64,000 bases of DNA from Chloroflexus aurantiacus J-10-fl (GCF_000018865.1 NC_010175.1:3906001-3970000), one strand, 5' to 3'; positions 35,936 to 45,324 are shown, counted from the first letter of the stretch. Notes: generated from the letters alone by a model not told the origin. Numbers and translations are program-made.

Positions 35936-36199
35936 CTAGTTGAGTTTCTGTCCCGTGTACGGGTCATACTTCCACTCGCCGGTCGGGTCTTGAGCCGGTG
36001 TGGTTGGCAATGCCAGCTCCTCTTTCGGCATCACAATCCAGAGAATGACGTAGATCAGCGGGCTGAGACCACTCAGAACGGCCAGGACAAAGACCAGACG
36101 CACGATGGTGCTGTCGATACCGAAGTAGCGGGCGATGCCACCGCATACGCCACCGAGCATGCTATCGGTTGCGCTACGGGTTAGGCGGTTGGTTCCCAT
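35936..36199 (-). CDS. PspC-domain membrane protein
   Basis: The 87-residue protein starts at 36199, just after a strong AAGGAGG site. It has the PspC pattern 'GGVCGGIARYFGIDSTIVRLVFVLAVLSGLSPLIYVILWIVMPKE': a short N-terminal basic region and one or two membrane helices. PspC proteins take part in membrane-stress responses. Its C-terminal tail 'GEWKYDPYTGQKLN' is short and hydrophilic. No other psp gene is adjacent. A divergent exported protein gene shares an 11-base motif upstream. Confidence 0.88.
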   Translation of the reverse strand: MGTNRLTRSATDSMLGGVCGGIARYFGIDSTIVRLVFVLAVLSGLSPLIYVILWIVMPKEELALPTTPAQDPTGEWKYDPYTGQKLN

Positions 36200-36215
36200 G
36201 ATGTTCCTCCTTGAT

Positions 36216-36321
36216 TTCAAAGTCGTTCCCGTTTCCTGGGTATACGACGTGAATGATTGCCATTTGTTGCAGCCGTCTCCACAATCTTCTCACGACCACT
36301 TCACGAGTTCTTCAAAGTCGT
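36216..36321. promoter_or_regulatory. Direct repeats TTCAAAGTCGT in a divergent promoter region
   Basis: The 11-base motif TTCAAAGTCGT occurs at 36216-36226 and 36311-36321, once near each of two divergent genes. It could be a shared regulator site for the PspC gene and the exported protein gene. Confidence 0.35.
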
Positions 36322-36397
36322 GCGTTACCCTGAAGATGTCGCCGGATCATTCTGGCGTGATGAAGTCGCAACACAGCATAGCAAGGGAGGTTTGACG

Positions 36398-37063
36398 ATG
36401 AAACGAACACTTGTCAGTAGTATTGCCGGCGCTGCGCTGGCGTTGACCCTGCTCTGGTATCAGTCGGTATCGGTTAGTGCGGCTCAAGTCGTCGAGGCGA
36501 ATCCGACCACGGTCGAGCTGGGCTATGGGCGCGGTGGTGGCTGGCGTGGATGGGGAATGGTCAGTGTCGGTTATCTGGTGCGCACGTTGAGTACGCTTAC
36601 CGGACTTGATACAACAACCATTCATACGGAGTTGCAGAATGGGCGGAGCCTGGCCGATATTGCAGCCGCCAATGGCAGCAGTGGCGATGCGCTGGTGCAG
36701 GCAGTCGTTGATGCGGCCAAGACCCGGCTCGATCAAGCGGTGGCTAATGGACGGTTGACCCAGGCGGAAGCCGATCAGCTTTTGACCTCGATCCGGGATC
36801 GGGCAACAACTCTGGTGAACGACACGACGTTGGGTACCCAACTGGCTAACCGGGCTGCGAAGGTTTCGCAGCGGAGCACGTTAGGCTGGTTGATCCAGGC
36901 CGCTGCCGATCAGACCGGCCTTGATCAGGCAACCATCCGCTCGCGCCTCCGCAACGGTGAGACGCTACGGGCGATTGTTACTTCAGCAGGTGGTGATCCG
37001 CAGCGGGTGATTGATGCCGCAGTTGATGCCTTCCGCCAGGCGGCGACGACTGCAATGCAGTAG
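36398..37063 (+). CDS. Exported helical protein with two related repeats
   Basis: The 221-residue product begins with a signal peptide ('MKRTLVSSIAGAALALTLLW', cleavage likely after 'VSA'). A Gly/Arg/Trp stretch follows ('GYGRGGGWRGWG'). Two repeats of about 60 residues share 'LTGLDTTTIHTELQNGRSLADIAAANG' and 'QTGLDQATIRSRLRNGETLRAIVTSAG', each followed by a V-D-A-A helix. This pattern is common in secreted proteins of Gram-positive and Chloroflexota bacteria with unknown role. AAGGGAGG precedes the ATG. A hairpin follows the gene. Confidence 0.75.
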   Translation: MKRTLVSSIAGAALALTLLWYQSVSVSAAQVVEANPTTVELGYGRGGGWRGWGMVSVGYLVRTLSTLTGLDTTTIHTELQNGRSLADIAAANGSSGDALVQAVVDAAKTRLDQAVANGRLTQAEADQLLTSIRDRATTLVNDTTLGTQLANRAAKVSQRSTLGWLIQAAADQTGLDQATIRSRLRNGETLRAIVTSAGGDPQRVIDAAVDAFRQAATTAMQ

Positions 37064-37090
37064 GGGAGGAGATAGGAAATAGGAGATAGG

Positions 37091-37120
37091 GTGTAGCGCA
37101 GGCTGCGGCCTGTGCTACAC
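37091..37120 (+). terminator. Hairpin after the exported helical protein gene
   Basis: GTGTAGCGCAGG and CCTGTGCTACAC pair over 12 bases, with a single G-U, around a 6-base loop, 28 bases after the stop. There is no clear T-run. Confidence 0.55.
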
Positions 37121-37363
37121 TGCTATTGCACGATTCGACTGATCCTATCACGCCGGGCTTTACCCATAACCTGATGATCGCGCCGTCACGATAACCCTGA
37201 TTCGGCCCAGACGTACCGGTAGTGACGCACGATTGGGCACTCCTACCGGGCATTCGTCTGGCAAGGCGCGAGATCAACGTGTCGTATTTGCCATCTTATT
37301 GGTCGTACACAAGCGACCCACAGAGAGAGTTGCTCCAGGTGAACACACAGCCAGTATTGCCAT

Positions 37364-38128
37364 TCATTCACCCTGTTGCCGACGCATTGATCGCACCGCT
37401 GCTACCAGGCGCGGTAACACTTCACCGGCCTTTCCGTACACGGTGAACAGTGGTGAGCGAGCGGTAGTGGTTTGTTCAAGGTTGAGGATCAACACAGTCG
37501 CGCCCCGTGACAGGGCAATGCGTGGTAGTGAGGCTGCCGGTTCGACAACCCCTGATGTCCCAATCGAGCAGAAGACATCGCAGTCGAGGGTTGCAGCATA
37601 AGCAGCTTCCAGGGCACCAGGTGGCAGATATTCGCCAAACCAGACCACATCAGGGCGCAACAATGCGCCGCAGTTGGGGCACTGCGGTAGCTCTTCGTCG
37701 TAATCCCAGGTGGTATGGATTGAACCATCGACCGTACAGCGGGCACGGTGGATGTTGCCGTGCAGTTCGATCACCTGTGGGCTACCGGCCCGCTGGTGTA
37801 ATCCGTCAATATTCTGCGTAACCAGCGTGAGCCTTGGTACCAGGGTCGCCAGATCGGCCAGGGCATGGTGGGCCGGGTTAGGCTGGGCAGTACAGGCTTT
37901 CACCCGTCGCTCGGCGTACCAGCGCCAGACCAGTGCTGGGTTGCGGGCAAAACCTGCCGGTGAAGCCAGTTCCTCCGGGTCAAAATGTGACCAGAGACCG
38001 GTCTGAGCATCACGAAACGTTGGAATACCACTTTCAGCCGATACGCCGGCACCGGTCAGCACGGTGACATGACGGGCCGTGGATAGAGCTGTAGCCAGTA
38101 TCGTGATGACATCATCGAGATCGTTCAT
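37364..38128 (-). CDS. NAD-dependent protein deacylase (sirtuin)
   Basis: The 254-residue protein has all core sirtuin motifs: 'VLTGAGVSAESGIPTFRDAQTGLW' (NAD binding), 'TQNIDGLHQRAG', the catalytic His in 'VIELHGNIHRARC', and 'CSIGTSGVVEPAASLP'. The zinc region has C-x4-G in place of the first C-x2-C ('RCTVDG') followed by 'CPNCG'; Escherichia coli CobB has a similar first half, so this fits the class III bacterial deacylases that prefer acyl groups such as succinyl. It follows the histidine phosphatase gene by 18 bases, so the two are probably one operon. Confidence 0.9.
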   Translation of the reverse strand: MNDLDDVITILATALSTARHVTVLTGAGVSAESGIPTFRDAQTGLWSHFDPEELASPAGFARNPALVWRWYAERRVKACTAQPNPAHHALADLATLVPRLTLVTQNIDGLHQRAGSPQVIELHGNIHRARCTVDGSIHTTWDYDEELPQCPNCGALLRPDVVWFGEYLPPGALEAAYAATLDCDVFCSIGTSGVVEPAASLPRIALSRGATVLILNLEQTTTARSPLFTVYGKAGEVLPRLVAAVRSMRRQQGE

Positions 38129-38146
38129 GACCGGCCTCCGCTACGT

Positions 38147-38662
38147 TCAGGACGGCTTGAACACCAGATCGAATCGGCTGGCCCGCTGGTTGGTAAAGGT
38201 GACGTGCCAGATGCCACAGGTAGGGGCCGGATTGCCCCCAGGGTACACGTGATGACGCAGATCGATCTGATCGTGACTCAATTCGAGCAGGAATGCCCGA
38301 ATCGGTGAACCGTGCGAGACAATGGCAATTCGCCGGTATGGCGAATCGGCCAGTCCGGCCAGAACCTCACGTATCCGCGCCCGTACCTGCTCGAACGTTT
38401 CGCCCGGTGCATGCTCTTGCACCAGGGTGGTGAAGGCGACCGGTATGTTGAGAACATCAACCAACACCTCAGCCGTCTGGGTGGTACGGGCAAATGGTGA
38501 GACCAAGAGCTGCTCAATCCCTTTATCGGCCAGAAAGTTCGCGACCTGGCGAGCCTCAACACGCCCTCGTTCCGACAGATCAGGCCCTGGCGGTAACTGG
38601 TACGGAATAGACGGATTGTGAACAGGTTGACCGTGGCGAATAAGAAAGAGATCGGAAAGCAC
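38147..38662 (-). CDS. Histidine phosphatase family protein
   Basis: The 171-residue protein belongs to the phosphoglycerate-mutase-like superfamily. The phosphohistidine site is 'LFLIRHGQPVHN', the second conserved region is 'VSPFARTTQTAEVL', and the later His is in 'IAIVSHGSPIRAFL'. It removes phosphate from a small substrate that cannot be told from sequence; cobalamin or sugar phosphatase roles are common. It is the first gene of a two-gene operon with the sirtuin. Confidence 0.85.
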   Translation of the reverse strand: MLSDLFLIRHGQPVHNPSIPYQLPPGPDLSERGRVEARQVANFLADKGIEQLLVSPFARTTQTAEVLVDVLNIPVAFTTLVQEHAPGETFEQVRARIREVLAGLADSPYRRIAIVSHGSPIRAFLLELSHDQIDLRHHVYPGGNPAPTCGIWHVTFTNQRASRFDLVFKPS

Positions 38663-38730
38663 TGAATTTCCTTACATCTTGCTGTAGTAACAATGATCAC
38701 GTATCATCATCAATAGTGTACCATACAGGA

Positions 38731-38759
38731 TTGACGGCGCGTACTGCAACATATACAAT
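38731..38759 (+). promoter_or_regulatory. Promoter of the arsA-arginase operon
   Basis: TTGACG (38731-38736) and TACAAT (38754-38759) are separated by exactly 17 bases, a near-consensus sigma-70-type promoter. It leaves a leader of about 70 bases before the first gene. Confidence 0.75.
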
Positions 38760-38834
38760 TGATGCGGCGTCGCATCAACAAATGAGCGAACCGGTTGTCC
38801 ATTACTTCAGATTCCGATACAGAAGGATACATCA

Positions 38835-40040
38835 ATGCGGTTGATCCTTTATCTCGGCAAAGGCGGCGTCGGCAAGACTACCACTTCGGCAGCAACGGCA
38901 GTGCGCGCTGCCGAATTAGGGTATCGCACGCTGGTCGTGAGCACCGATGTAGCCCATAGTCTGGCAGATGCGCTTGATACACCGTTAGGCTCGCTGCCTA
39001 CCCAGATTACCGAACGGTTGTGGGGGCAAGAGATTAATGTGCTCGACGAAGTACGTGAGCATTGGGGTGAGTTGCGGGTCTATCTGAGTAACCTGCTTCG
39101 CCGGCGCGGAGTTGATGAAGTAGCAGCCGAGGAGCTGGCGATCATTCCTGGTATGGAAGAGGTGGTTAGCCTGCTCCATATTCGCCGCCAGGCGCGTGAA
39201 GGTAATTTTGATGTGGTGATTGTGGATGCGGCGCCTACCGGAGAGACCGTTCGCCTGTTGACGATGCCCGAAACCTTTCAATGGTACGCAGCGCGGGTGA
39301 TGGATTGGGAGCCGACGACATTGAAGGTGGCGCGTCCACTGGTCAAACAATTAGTCCCGGCAACCGATGTCTTTGCCAAGCTTGAACGACTAACAAAAGG
39401 TGTCGAAGCGCTGCGGGCAACCCTGACCGATCCACAGATCAGCTCTTATCGCCTGGTGGTGAACCCTGAGCGGATGGTGATTAAAGAGGCGCAGCGTGCC
39501 TCGACCTATCTGGCGCTGTTCGGCTATCCGGTTGATGGAGTCGTGCTCAATCGGGTGCTGCCGGTCGATCAGGTCGAAGGCGCTTTTATGCAGGAGTTGG
39601 CCCGTATTCAGCAGGGTTATCGGCAAATGGTCTACGATCTCTTCCGCCCCTTGCCGATTTGGGAAAGCCCCTACTTTGCGCGTGATCTGGCCGGTATTGA
39701 AGATTTGGCCATGGTTGGTCGTCGTCTGTTCGGCGATGATGATCCGGTGAAAGTCCATTTCATCGGTAAAACCCAGGAGATTGTCAAGCAGGGCGATGAG
39801 TATGTGCTGCGCTTGCCGTTGCCGCACGTCGAGATCGGTAAGGTGTCGATGACGAAGCGCGGTGATGAGCTGTTCATCGAGATTGGCAATTTCCGCCGTG
39901 ATATGCTCTTGCCGACGACGCTGGCCGAACGTCCGGCACGGCGGGCCTATTTCCGCAATGGTGTGCTCGAAGTCTTCTTCGGCCCGCCAGAGACCCTCTC
40001 GCTGAAGACGGATGCCCAGGAGGAGTCGACCCCTTCATGA
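38835..40040 (+). CDS. ArsA/Get3-family ATPase
   Basis: The 401-residue protein begins with the deviant Walker A 'LGKGGVGKTTTSAA', followed by 'VVSTDVAHSLADAL' and 'VVIVDAAPTGETVRLL', as in ArsA/GET3 ATPases. The C-terminal 70 residues ('VHFIGKTQEIV...LPLPHVEIGKVSMTKRGDELFIEIGNFRRDMLLP') form the small HSP20-like domain seen in bacterial ArsA-like proteins. The arsenite-binding Cys triad of plasmid ArsA is not apparent and no arsB gene is nearby. A role in membrane-protein or tail-anchor handling is therefore as likely as arsenite export. It overlaps the arginase gene by 4 bases. Confidence 0.85.
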   Translation: MRLILYLGKGGVGKTTTSAATAVRAAELGYRTLVVSTDVAHSLADALDTPLGSLPTQITERLWGQEINVLDEVREHWGELRVYLSNLLRRRGVDEVAAEELAIIPGMEEVVSLLHIRRQAREGNFDVVIVDAAPTGETVRLLTMPETFQWYAARVMDWEPTTLKVARPLVKQLVPATDVFAKLERLTKGVEALRATLTDPQISSYRLVVNPERMVIKEAQRASTYLALFGYPVDGVVLNRVLPVDQVEGAFMQELARIQQGYRQMVYDLFRPLPIWESPYFARDLAGIEDLAMVGRRLFGDDDPVKVHFIGKTQEIVKQGDEYVLRLPLPHVEIGKVSMTKRGDELFIEIGNFRRDMLLPTTLAERPARRAYFRNGVLEVFFGPPETLSLKTDAQEESTPS

Positions 40041-40945
40041 GTAGTGGATCACAGATTGCAATTCTCGGCGTTCCCATCGATCTTGGAGCCGGACGGCGTG
40101 GCGTCGATATGGGGCCGAGTGCCATTCGCTACGCCGGTCTGAGCCGAAGACTGGGCGAGTTGGGCTATCAGGTGGTTGATTTCGGCAATCTGACGGTGCC
40201 GATGGTCGAGACGACCCCACCGCCACCACCTGATTCACGCCTGCGCTATCTTGAGCCGATTGCCGATATGTGTGGGCGGCTGGCCCGGCAGGTGGCCGAT
40301 ATTGTCCAGCAGGGGATGCTGCCCCTCATTCTGGGTGGTGACCATAGTTTAACTATCGGTTCCGCCAGTGGGAGTGCGCGGCAGCGACGACTTGGTCTGA
40401 TCTGGATTGATGCCCACGCCGATTTTAACGATGAACACACGACACCGAGTGGCAATATTCACGGCATGCCGCTGGCTGTGTTAACCGGACGCGGGCATCC
40501 GACGCTCACCGGTTTTGCCGGTCGCATACCGGCTTTCGATCCGGCGCACGTCGTATTGATTGCCGTGCGCGATCTCGATCCGCTGGAGCGGGAAGCATTG
40601 CGCGCTTCGCCGATCACCGTCTTTACCATGCACGAGATTGATCGCTGTGGGATGGCAACGGTGATGGAGCGGGCGCTGGCAATTGCCACGACCGGTACTG
40701 AAGGATTTCATCTCAGTTTTGATCTCGATGTTGTCGATCCGCGCGAGGCGCCCGGTGTGGGTACACCGGTAAGCAGTGGGATTTCGGCTCGCGAATCACA
40801 TCTGGCGATGGAACTGATCGCCGAGAGTGGTGCGCTGCGTAGTCTGGATGTGGTCGAAGTTAATCCGATCCTCGATGAGCGTAACGCGACTGCGCAGTTG
40901 GCCGTCGATCTGGTTTTGTCAGCGTTAGGTAAACGTATTTTGTAG
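40037..40945 (+). CDS. rocF: Arginase
   Basis: The 302-residue enzyme hydrolyses arginine to ornithine and urea. The binuclear manganese ligands are all visible: 'LGGDHSLTIG', 'WIDAHADFNDEHTTPSGNIHGMPLA' and 'LSFDLDVVDPREAPGVGTPVSSG', with a late 'VEVNPILDERNATAQLAVDL'. The T-x-S-G-N-I-H-G-M block favours arginase over agmatinase. The ATG overlaps the end of the ArsA-like gene (ATGA), so both come from the promoter at 38731. It is followed by a strong terminator. Confidence 0.9.
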   Translation: MSSGSQIAILGVPIDLGAGRRGVDMGPSAIRYAGLSRRLGELGYQVVDFGNLTVPMVETTPPPPPDSRLRYLEPIADMCGRLARQVADIVQQGMLPLILGGDHSLTIGSASGSARQRRLGLIWIDAHADFNDEHTTPSGNIHGMPLAVLTGRGHPTLTGFAGRIPAFDPAHVVLIAVRDLDPLEREALRASPITVFTMHEIDRCGMATVMERALAIATTGTEGFHLSFDLDVVDPREAPGVGTPVSSGISARESHLAMELIAESGALRSLDVVEVNPILDERNATAQLAVDLVLSALGKRIL

Positions 40946-40980
40946 TGCTGGAGAACCGGCCTATACTGTCGCAATAGTGA

Positions 40981-41011
40981 ATGTCGGGCGGGCTTCCAAC
41001 CCGCCCGACAT
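40981..41011. terminator. Convergent terminator between arginase and lipoprotein genes
   Basis: ATGTCGGGCGGG and CCCGCCCGACAT form a perfect 12-bp stem with a 7-base loop. It lies 35 bases after the arginase stop and 14 bases after the stop of the converging lipoprotein gene, so it may serve both strands. Confidence 0.7.
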
Positions 41012-41025
41012 TGTCTGTCCAGGCA

Positions 41026-41403
41026 CTAGATCGTCACCTGATACTCGACCCCATTGACGATCACGGTGTACTGACCGGCTGTAAAAGGCCCTTCCAGCAT
41101 GATCCGCTGATCGAGCAACGGCGCAATCGCCGGGCAAACTTCGGCGCCGCTGTGAGCGGCATTGATCGTAATTGTGATGACATTACCCTCACGGCGCTGA
41201 TTGATTCCGGCAAACGTCGTACAGCCATCTCCCAGGTACCCGACAATATGTGCCTGCACCTGGGGTGGATTGGATTCGAGCACGGCAAAATCAACCCGCT
41301 CAATAGTTACGATCCCTGCTCGTGGTGTCGGGGTTGCCGTGGTACAGGCAGTAAGGATCAACATCAGTCCGGCGATAACGAGTAAGATGATTCGACGCAG
41401 CAT
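41026..41403 (-). CDS. Small lipoprotein
   Basis: From the ATG at 41403 (preceded by AGAGGAAAA) the product is 125 residues. It has a signal peptide 'MLRRIILLVIAGLMLILTAC' ending at lipobox L-T-A-C with Cys20. The mature part has two further Cys (in 'GDGCTTFAG' and 'AEVCPAI') that could form a disulfide, and looks like a small beta domain ending 'AGQYTVIVNGVEYQVTI'. The family is not recognised, though similar lipoproteins are common in Chloroflexota. It converges on the arginase gene. Confidence 0.8.
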   Translation of the reverse strand: MLRRIILLVIAGLMLILTACTTATPTPRAGIVTIERVDFAVLESNPPQVQAHIVGYLGDGCTTFAGINQRREGNVITITINAAHSGAEVCPAIAPLLDQRIMLEGPFTAGQYTVIVNGVEYQVTI

Positions 41404-41511
41404 TTGTTTTCCTCTTTCACTAAACAACTACCGACTCTGAAACGCCGGCACGTGCGATTTGGTTCCCATTGGTAACAAACTGCTGCGCTCGCCTTACGGC
41501 AACGTGGTACA

Positions 41512-42642
41512 ATGCACTATGCTATGGAACAACGCTGTTTGTATGATTACAACCTGTCTGAACTGACCGAACTCCTGCAAAGCTGGGGAGAACCGGCCTT
41601 TCGTGCCCGTCAACTGTACCGGCATCTGTATGTCAACCTTGCCCGCCAGGTTGATCAGATGACCGATCTGCCGCTCGCTCTGCGTTCCCGGCTCGCCGAG
41701 ATACCGTTCTCGACTCTCCGCTGCGAACAGGTGCAGATCGGTGACAATGGGATGACCCGTAAGGCCCTCTTCCGCTTGCCCGACGGTGCTGTTGTTGAAA
41801 CCGTATTGATGGTCTATCCCGACCGCTCAACGGTATGTGTGTCAACGCAGGCCGGTTGCGGTATGGGCTGCGTCTTCTGTGCCACCGGTCAGCTCGGTCT
41901 TCTGCGCAACCTGAGCAGTGGCGAAATCGTTGCTCAGGCAATTTGGGCTTCACAGGAGCTACGGGCGATGGGTATGGCCGGTCCGACCGGTCGCGTCAGT
42001 AACCTTGTTTTTATGGGGATGGGTGAACCATTTGCCAACTACGACCGCTGGTGGCAGGCGGTAGAGCGATTGCACGATCCGCAGGGGTTTAACCTCGGTG
42101 CCCGCAGTATGACCGTCTCCACTGTAGGGCTGGTCAAGGGGATCGAGCGATTGGCCAATGAACGCTTACCGATCAATCTGGCAATTTCGCTGCATGCGCC
42201 CGATGACGCTCTGCGCAGCGAATTGATGCCGGTCAATCGGCGTTATCCAATCGCCGATCTGATGGCTGCCACCCGCAACTATATTGCCAAAACGCGCCGG
42301 CGAGTCTCTTTCGAGTATGTGCTGTTGCAAGGCAAAAACGACCATCCGCATCAGGCAATCGCACTAGCCCGCCTGCTCCGACATTCGGCACCGCGTGGTC
42401 CGCTGCTCTTTCACGTCAATCTGATACCGTGGAACCCGGTTCCTGGCACGCCGCTTGGCCGTTCAGAGTGGGAGCGTGTGACGACGTTTCAGCAAATTTT
42501 GACCGATTACGGCATTCCCTGTACCGTGCGGGTTGAGCGAGGGGTAGAAATTGCTGCGGCGTGTGGTCAGTTGGCCGGTCGGCATAGTGTGCCACTGAAC
42601 ACGGTAGAACAAGAAATACCAGCACGCAACGTTACCGGATGA
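41512..42642 (+). CDS. rlmN: 23S rRNA A2503/tRNA methyltransferase RlmN
   Basis: The radical-SAM enzyme methylates C2 of A2503 in 23S rRNA and A37 in some tRNAs. The iron-sulfur motif C-x3-C-x2-C is C116-G-M-G-C120-V-F-C123. The later catalytic Cys351 lies in '[10 protein letters not shown]'. The substrate-binding blocks '[19 protein letters not shown]' and '[23 protein letters not shown]' are typical. Length is 376 residues from 41512; a start at 41524 (372 residues) is equally possible. hisS follows after 45 bases on the same strand. Confidence 0.93.
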   Translation: MHYAMEQRCLYDYNLSELTELLQSWGEPAFRARQLYRHLYVNLARQVDQMTDLPLALRSRLAEIPFSTLRCEQVQIGDNGMTRKALFRLPDGAVVETVLMVYPDRSTVCVSTQAGCGMGCVFCATGQLGLLRNLSSGEIVAQAIWASQELRAMGMAGPTGRVSNLVFMGMGEPFANYDRWWQAVERLHDPQGFNLGARSMTVSTVGLVKGIERLANERLPINLAISLHAPDDALRSELMPVNRRYPIADLMAATRNYIAKTRRRVSFEYVLLQGKNDHPHQAIALARLLRHSAPRGPLLFHVNLIPWNPVPGTPLGRSEWERVTTFQQILTDYGIPCTVRVERGVEIAAACGQLAGRHSVPLNTVEQEIPARNVTG

Positions 42643-42687
42643 CACCTGCGAGTTCGAGATTCCTCTTTGTACACAGACGAGAGTTGT

Positions 42688-44004
42688 ATGGCGCCGATTC
42701 AAAATGTTAAAGGAATGCGCGATCATCTGCCGGCAGATATGATGCTACGGCAATACATCGTCAATACGCTGACGCGCATTAGTGAAAGTCACGGCTTCGA
42801 GCCTTTGCAGACCCCGATCATCGAGTATGCCGAGACGCTGGAAGGCAAGCTGGGTGATGAAGAAAAGCTGATTTACCGGTTTGAAGACCATGGTGGCCGC
42901 CGTCTGGCTCTGCGCTACGATCAGACGGTGCCGTTGGCGCGTGTGACTGCTCAATACGCCGGGCAATTAACATTACCCTGGCGCCGATATGCGTATGGGC
43001 CGAGCTATCGCGGTGAACGCCCCGCGCGTGGTCGGTATCGAGAGTTTTACCAGTTTGATCTCGATATTGTCGGGAGTGCCTCGCCATTGGCCGATGCCGA
43101 GATTGTGGCGATGTTGTGTGAAGCCCTGACTGCGCTTGGTTTTCCCGGTTTTGTCACGCTGTTAAATCACCGTCAGATCATCGGTGGTATTGCCCGTGTG
43201 AGCGGTTTGTCCGAAGAGGCTGCCGGCGGTGTCTATCGTGCCATCGATAAGTTCGACAAGATTGGCGCTGATGGTGTGCGGGCTGAGTTGATCAAGTCTG
43301 GTGTGACTCCTGCTGCGGCTGACCAGATTCTGGAGCTGGTACAAATTGATGGTACGGCAGATGAAGTTCTGGATGCACTTGCCCAAAAACTGGCCGCCGA
43401 TGAGCGAGCAGTAGCAGCGATTGCCAATCTGCGTGCCGTCCTGGACGGTCTGATGGCGATGGGGGTTCCGGCTGAGCAGTATCGGGTGGCTCCTCGCCTG
43501 GCGCGCGGTCTTTCGTACTACACAGGAGTCGTCTTTGAGGCGATTACCCCGCACTGGCCGGAGGGTTCACTGCTTGGAGGTGGTCGCTACGATCACCTGA
43601 TCGGGCTGTTTGCCGGTCGCAACATTCCTACGGTTGGGCTGGCCTTCGGTATTGACCGCCTGCACGATGTGATGATCGAGCTAAACCTCGGCCCGCGTCC
43701 GCAGACAACGGCTCTCGCATTTGTGACGTTGTTCGGCGCAGAACAGGTTGCCGAGAGTCTGAGGCTGGCGGCTGAGCTGCGGGCAGCAGGTATCAATACC
43801 CTTATCGCACTTGAACCAGGGAACATCGGTAAACAGTTCAAGGAGGCTGACCGGCGTGGGGTGCGGTTTGCTCTGGTCCTCGGCCCCGACGAACTGGCCC
43901 GTGGTGAGGTTGTGATCAAAGATTTACAACGCGGTGAACAACGCTCGCTTCCCCGTGCAGCGGCTATCAGTCTGCTGGCTGAGGCGTTGAGCGAGGGTAA
44001 GTAA
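42688..44004 (+). CDS. hisS: Histidyl-tRNA synthetase
   Basis: From the ATG at 42688 the protein has 438 residues, as expected. Class II motif 1 is 'QNVKGMRDHLP', motif 2 is 'RYAYGPSYRGERPARGRYREFYQFDLDIVG', the histidine-binding 'LARGLSYYTGVVFE' follows, and motif 3 is 'VGLAFGIDRL'. The C-terminal anticodon-binding domain begins near 'TTALAFVTLFGAEQVAESL'. An in-frame TTG 21 bases upstream is unlikely as a start. It is probably co-transcribed with rlmN. Confidence 0.94.
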   Translation: MAPIQNVKGMRDHLPADMMLRQYIVNTLTRISESHGFEPLQTPIIEYAETLEGKLGDEEKLIYRFEDHGGRRLALRYDQTVPLARVTAQYAGQLTLPWRRYAYGPSYRGERPARGRYREFYQFDLDIVGSASPLADAEIVAMLCEALTALGFPGFVTLLNHRQIIGGIARVSGLSEEAAGGVYRAIDKFDKIGADGVRAELIKSGVTPAAADQILELVQIDGTADEVLDALAQKLAADERAVAAIANLRAVLDGLMAMGVPAEQYRVAPRLARGLSYYTGVVFEAITPHWPEGSLLGGGRYDHLIGLFAGRNIPTVGLAFGIDRLHDVMIELNLGPRPQTTALAFVTLFGAEQVAESLRLAAELRAAGINTLIALEPGNIGKQFKEADRRGVRFALVLGPDELARGEVVIKDLQRGEQRSLPRAAAISLLAEALSEGK

Positions 44005-44054
44005 GTGTCACGTCTCGGCAGGTTAAAACCCTGCCTCAATGCGTGGAAGGCCGG

Positions 44055-44090
44055 CGGGGCTGGCGGCGCAGAAAGGTGCCGCCAGCCCCG
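44055..44090 (+). terminator. Hairpin terminator of hisS
   Basis: CGGGGCTGGCGGC and GCCGCCAGCCCCG form a perfect 13-bp stem around a 10-base loop, 50 bases after the hisS stop. There is no T-run because a repeat element starts immediately at 44091. Confidence 0.6.
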
Positions 44091-44635
44091 TCTATGCATT
44101 ACCCATAACTGGTGTCAACCACGTGCGTATCGGCGGGGATGATCGCTATGGGTGCTGTTGTGGACGACTGGCCCAGTGGCAACGCGCTGCTCCAGCCGTG
44201 CCGGCACGTGCTGGATGGATTGCCGTACCCGCTTGGCATTCGCGTGTCGCGCAGTTTGGAGTGCGGCAGCCATGCTGCCGCAGCAGCCGTACTCACGATC
44301 CGGCGCGTGGCATACCGTTCCCCATCCTGGTCACGGCGGTGCTGAATGTGCTCATACCAATCATCGAGTCGGTCCGGCATGCGCAGCAGAGCGCACAACG
44401 GTAAGGTCAGCGGGGGAGGCTGAATGTGCTCATACCGATCATCGAGTCGGTCCGGCATGCATGCGCTACCTGCGCGTAGACGTTTCGTTGTACGAGATTC
44501 GTGCCTGCGCACCAGCGGCCACGGCCAGCACCTGACAGCGGTGGAGAGGAATGCCTCCACGCAGGCTGGAAGCCTGCGTCACGGGGAGCACGTGCAGCCC
44601 GGCCTAACGCAGCGCGACATGTGGGTAATGCATAG
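44091..44635. mobile_element. Alpha-type MITE-like element with 8-bp target duplication
   Basis: The termini TCTATGCATTACCCA (44091-44105) and TGGGTAATGCATAG (44622-44635) are inverted copies. An 8-base direct repeat CAGCCCCG flanks the element at 44083-44090 and 44636-44643, as expected for a transposition target duplication. The internal blocks match the copy at 3322 in order, including 'ctggtgtcaaccacgtgcgt', the palindrome GTGCGGCAGCCATGCTGCCG near 44268, and 'taacgcagcgcgacatgtgg' at the right end. It carries no transposase. Confidence 0.75.
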
Positions 44636-44636
44636 C

Positions 44637-44798
44637 AGCCCCGCAGGGGCTTCCACGCTGTCAGGTAGGGCTTCAGCCCGCATGACCCCCAACCCCGCCG
44701 GCACTTCCATGCCGTCAGAGAGGGCTTCAGCCTGCATGACCTCCAGCCCCGCCGGCACTTCAATGCTGTCCGGTAGGGCTTTAGCCCGCCTGACCTGA
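44637..44798. repeat. 54-bp tandem repeat, three units
   Basis: Units start at 44637, 44691 and 44745, each beginning A-CCCCGC and containing GTAGGGCTTCAGCCC-like sequence, with about 80-85 percent identity by eye. A period of 54 is divisible by three, but no frame with a start is convincing. The array lies between the repeat element and the HTH gene. Confidence 0.85.
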
Positions 44799-45212
<414 letters not shown>

Positions 45213-45324
45213 TTGTGTCGGCACTCGCAACAACATTCAGATGCTGTTGCCATTTTTGGGAGAGTCGGGTGCTATAACTCACATCAGAGAACAGGATGGA
45301 TCACAATCGGAAAGGAAGCAGACG

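Noticed and set aside
37364-38128. Sirtuin seemingly lacking a zinc cysteine
   Set aside because: Escherichia coli CobB, as I recall it, has a similar first half of the zinc site, so this is a family variant and not a defect.
38835-40040. ArsA-like ATPase as proof of an arsenic resistance operon
   Set aside because: No arsB, arsC or arsR lies nearby and the metal-binding Cys set is not apparent.
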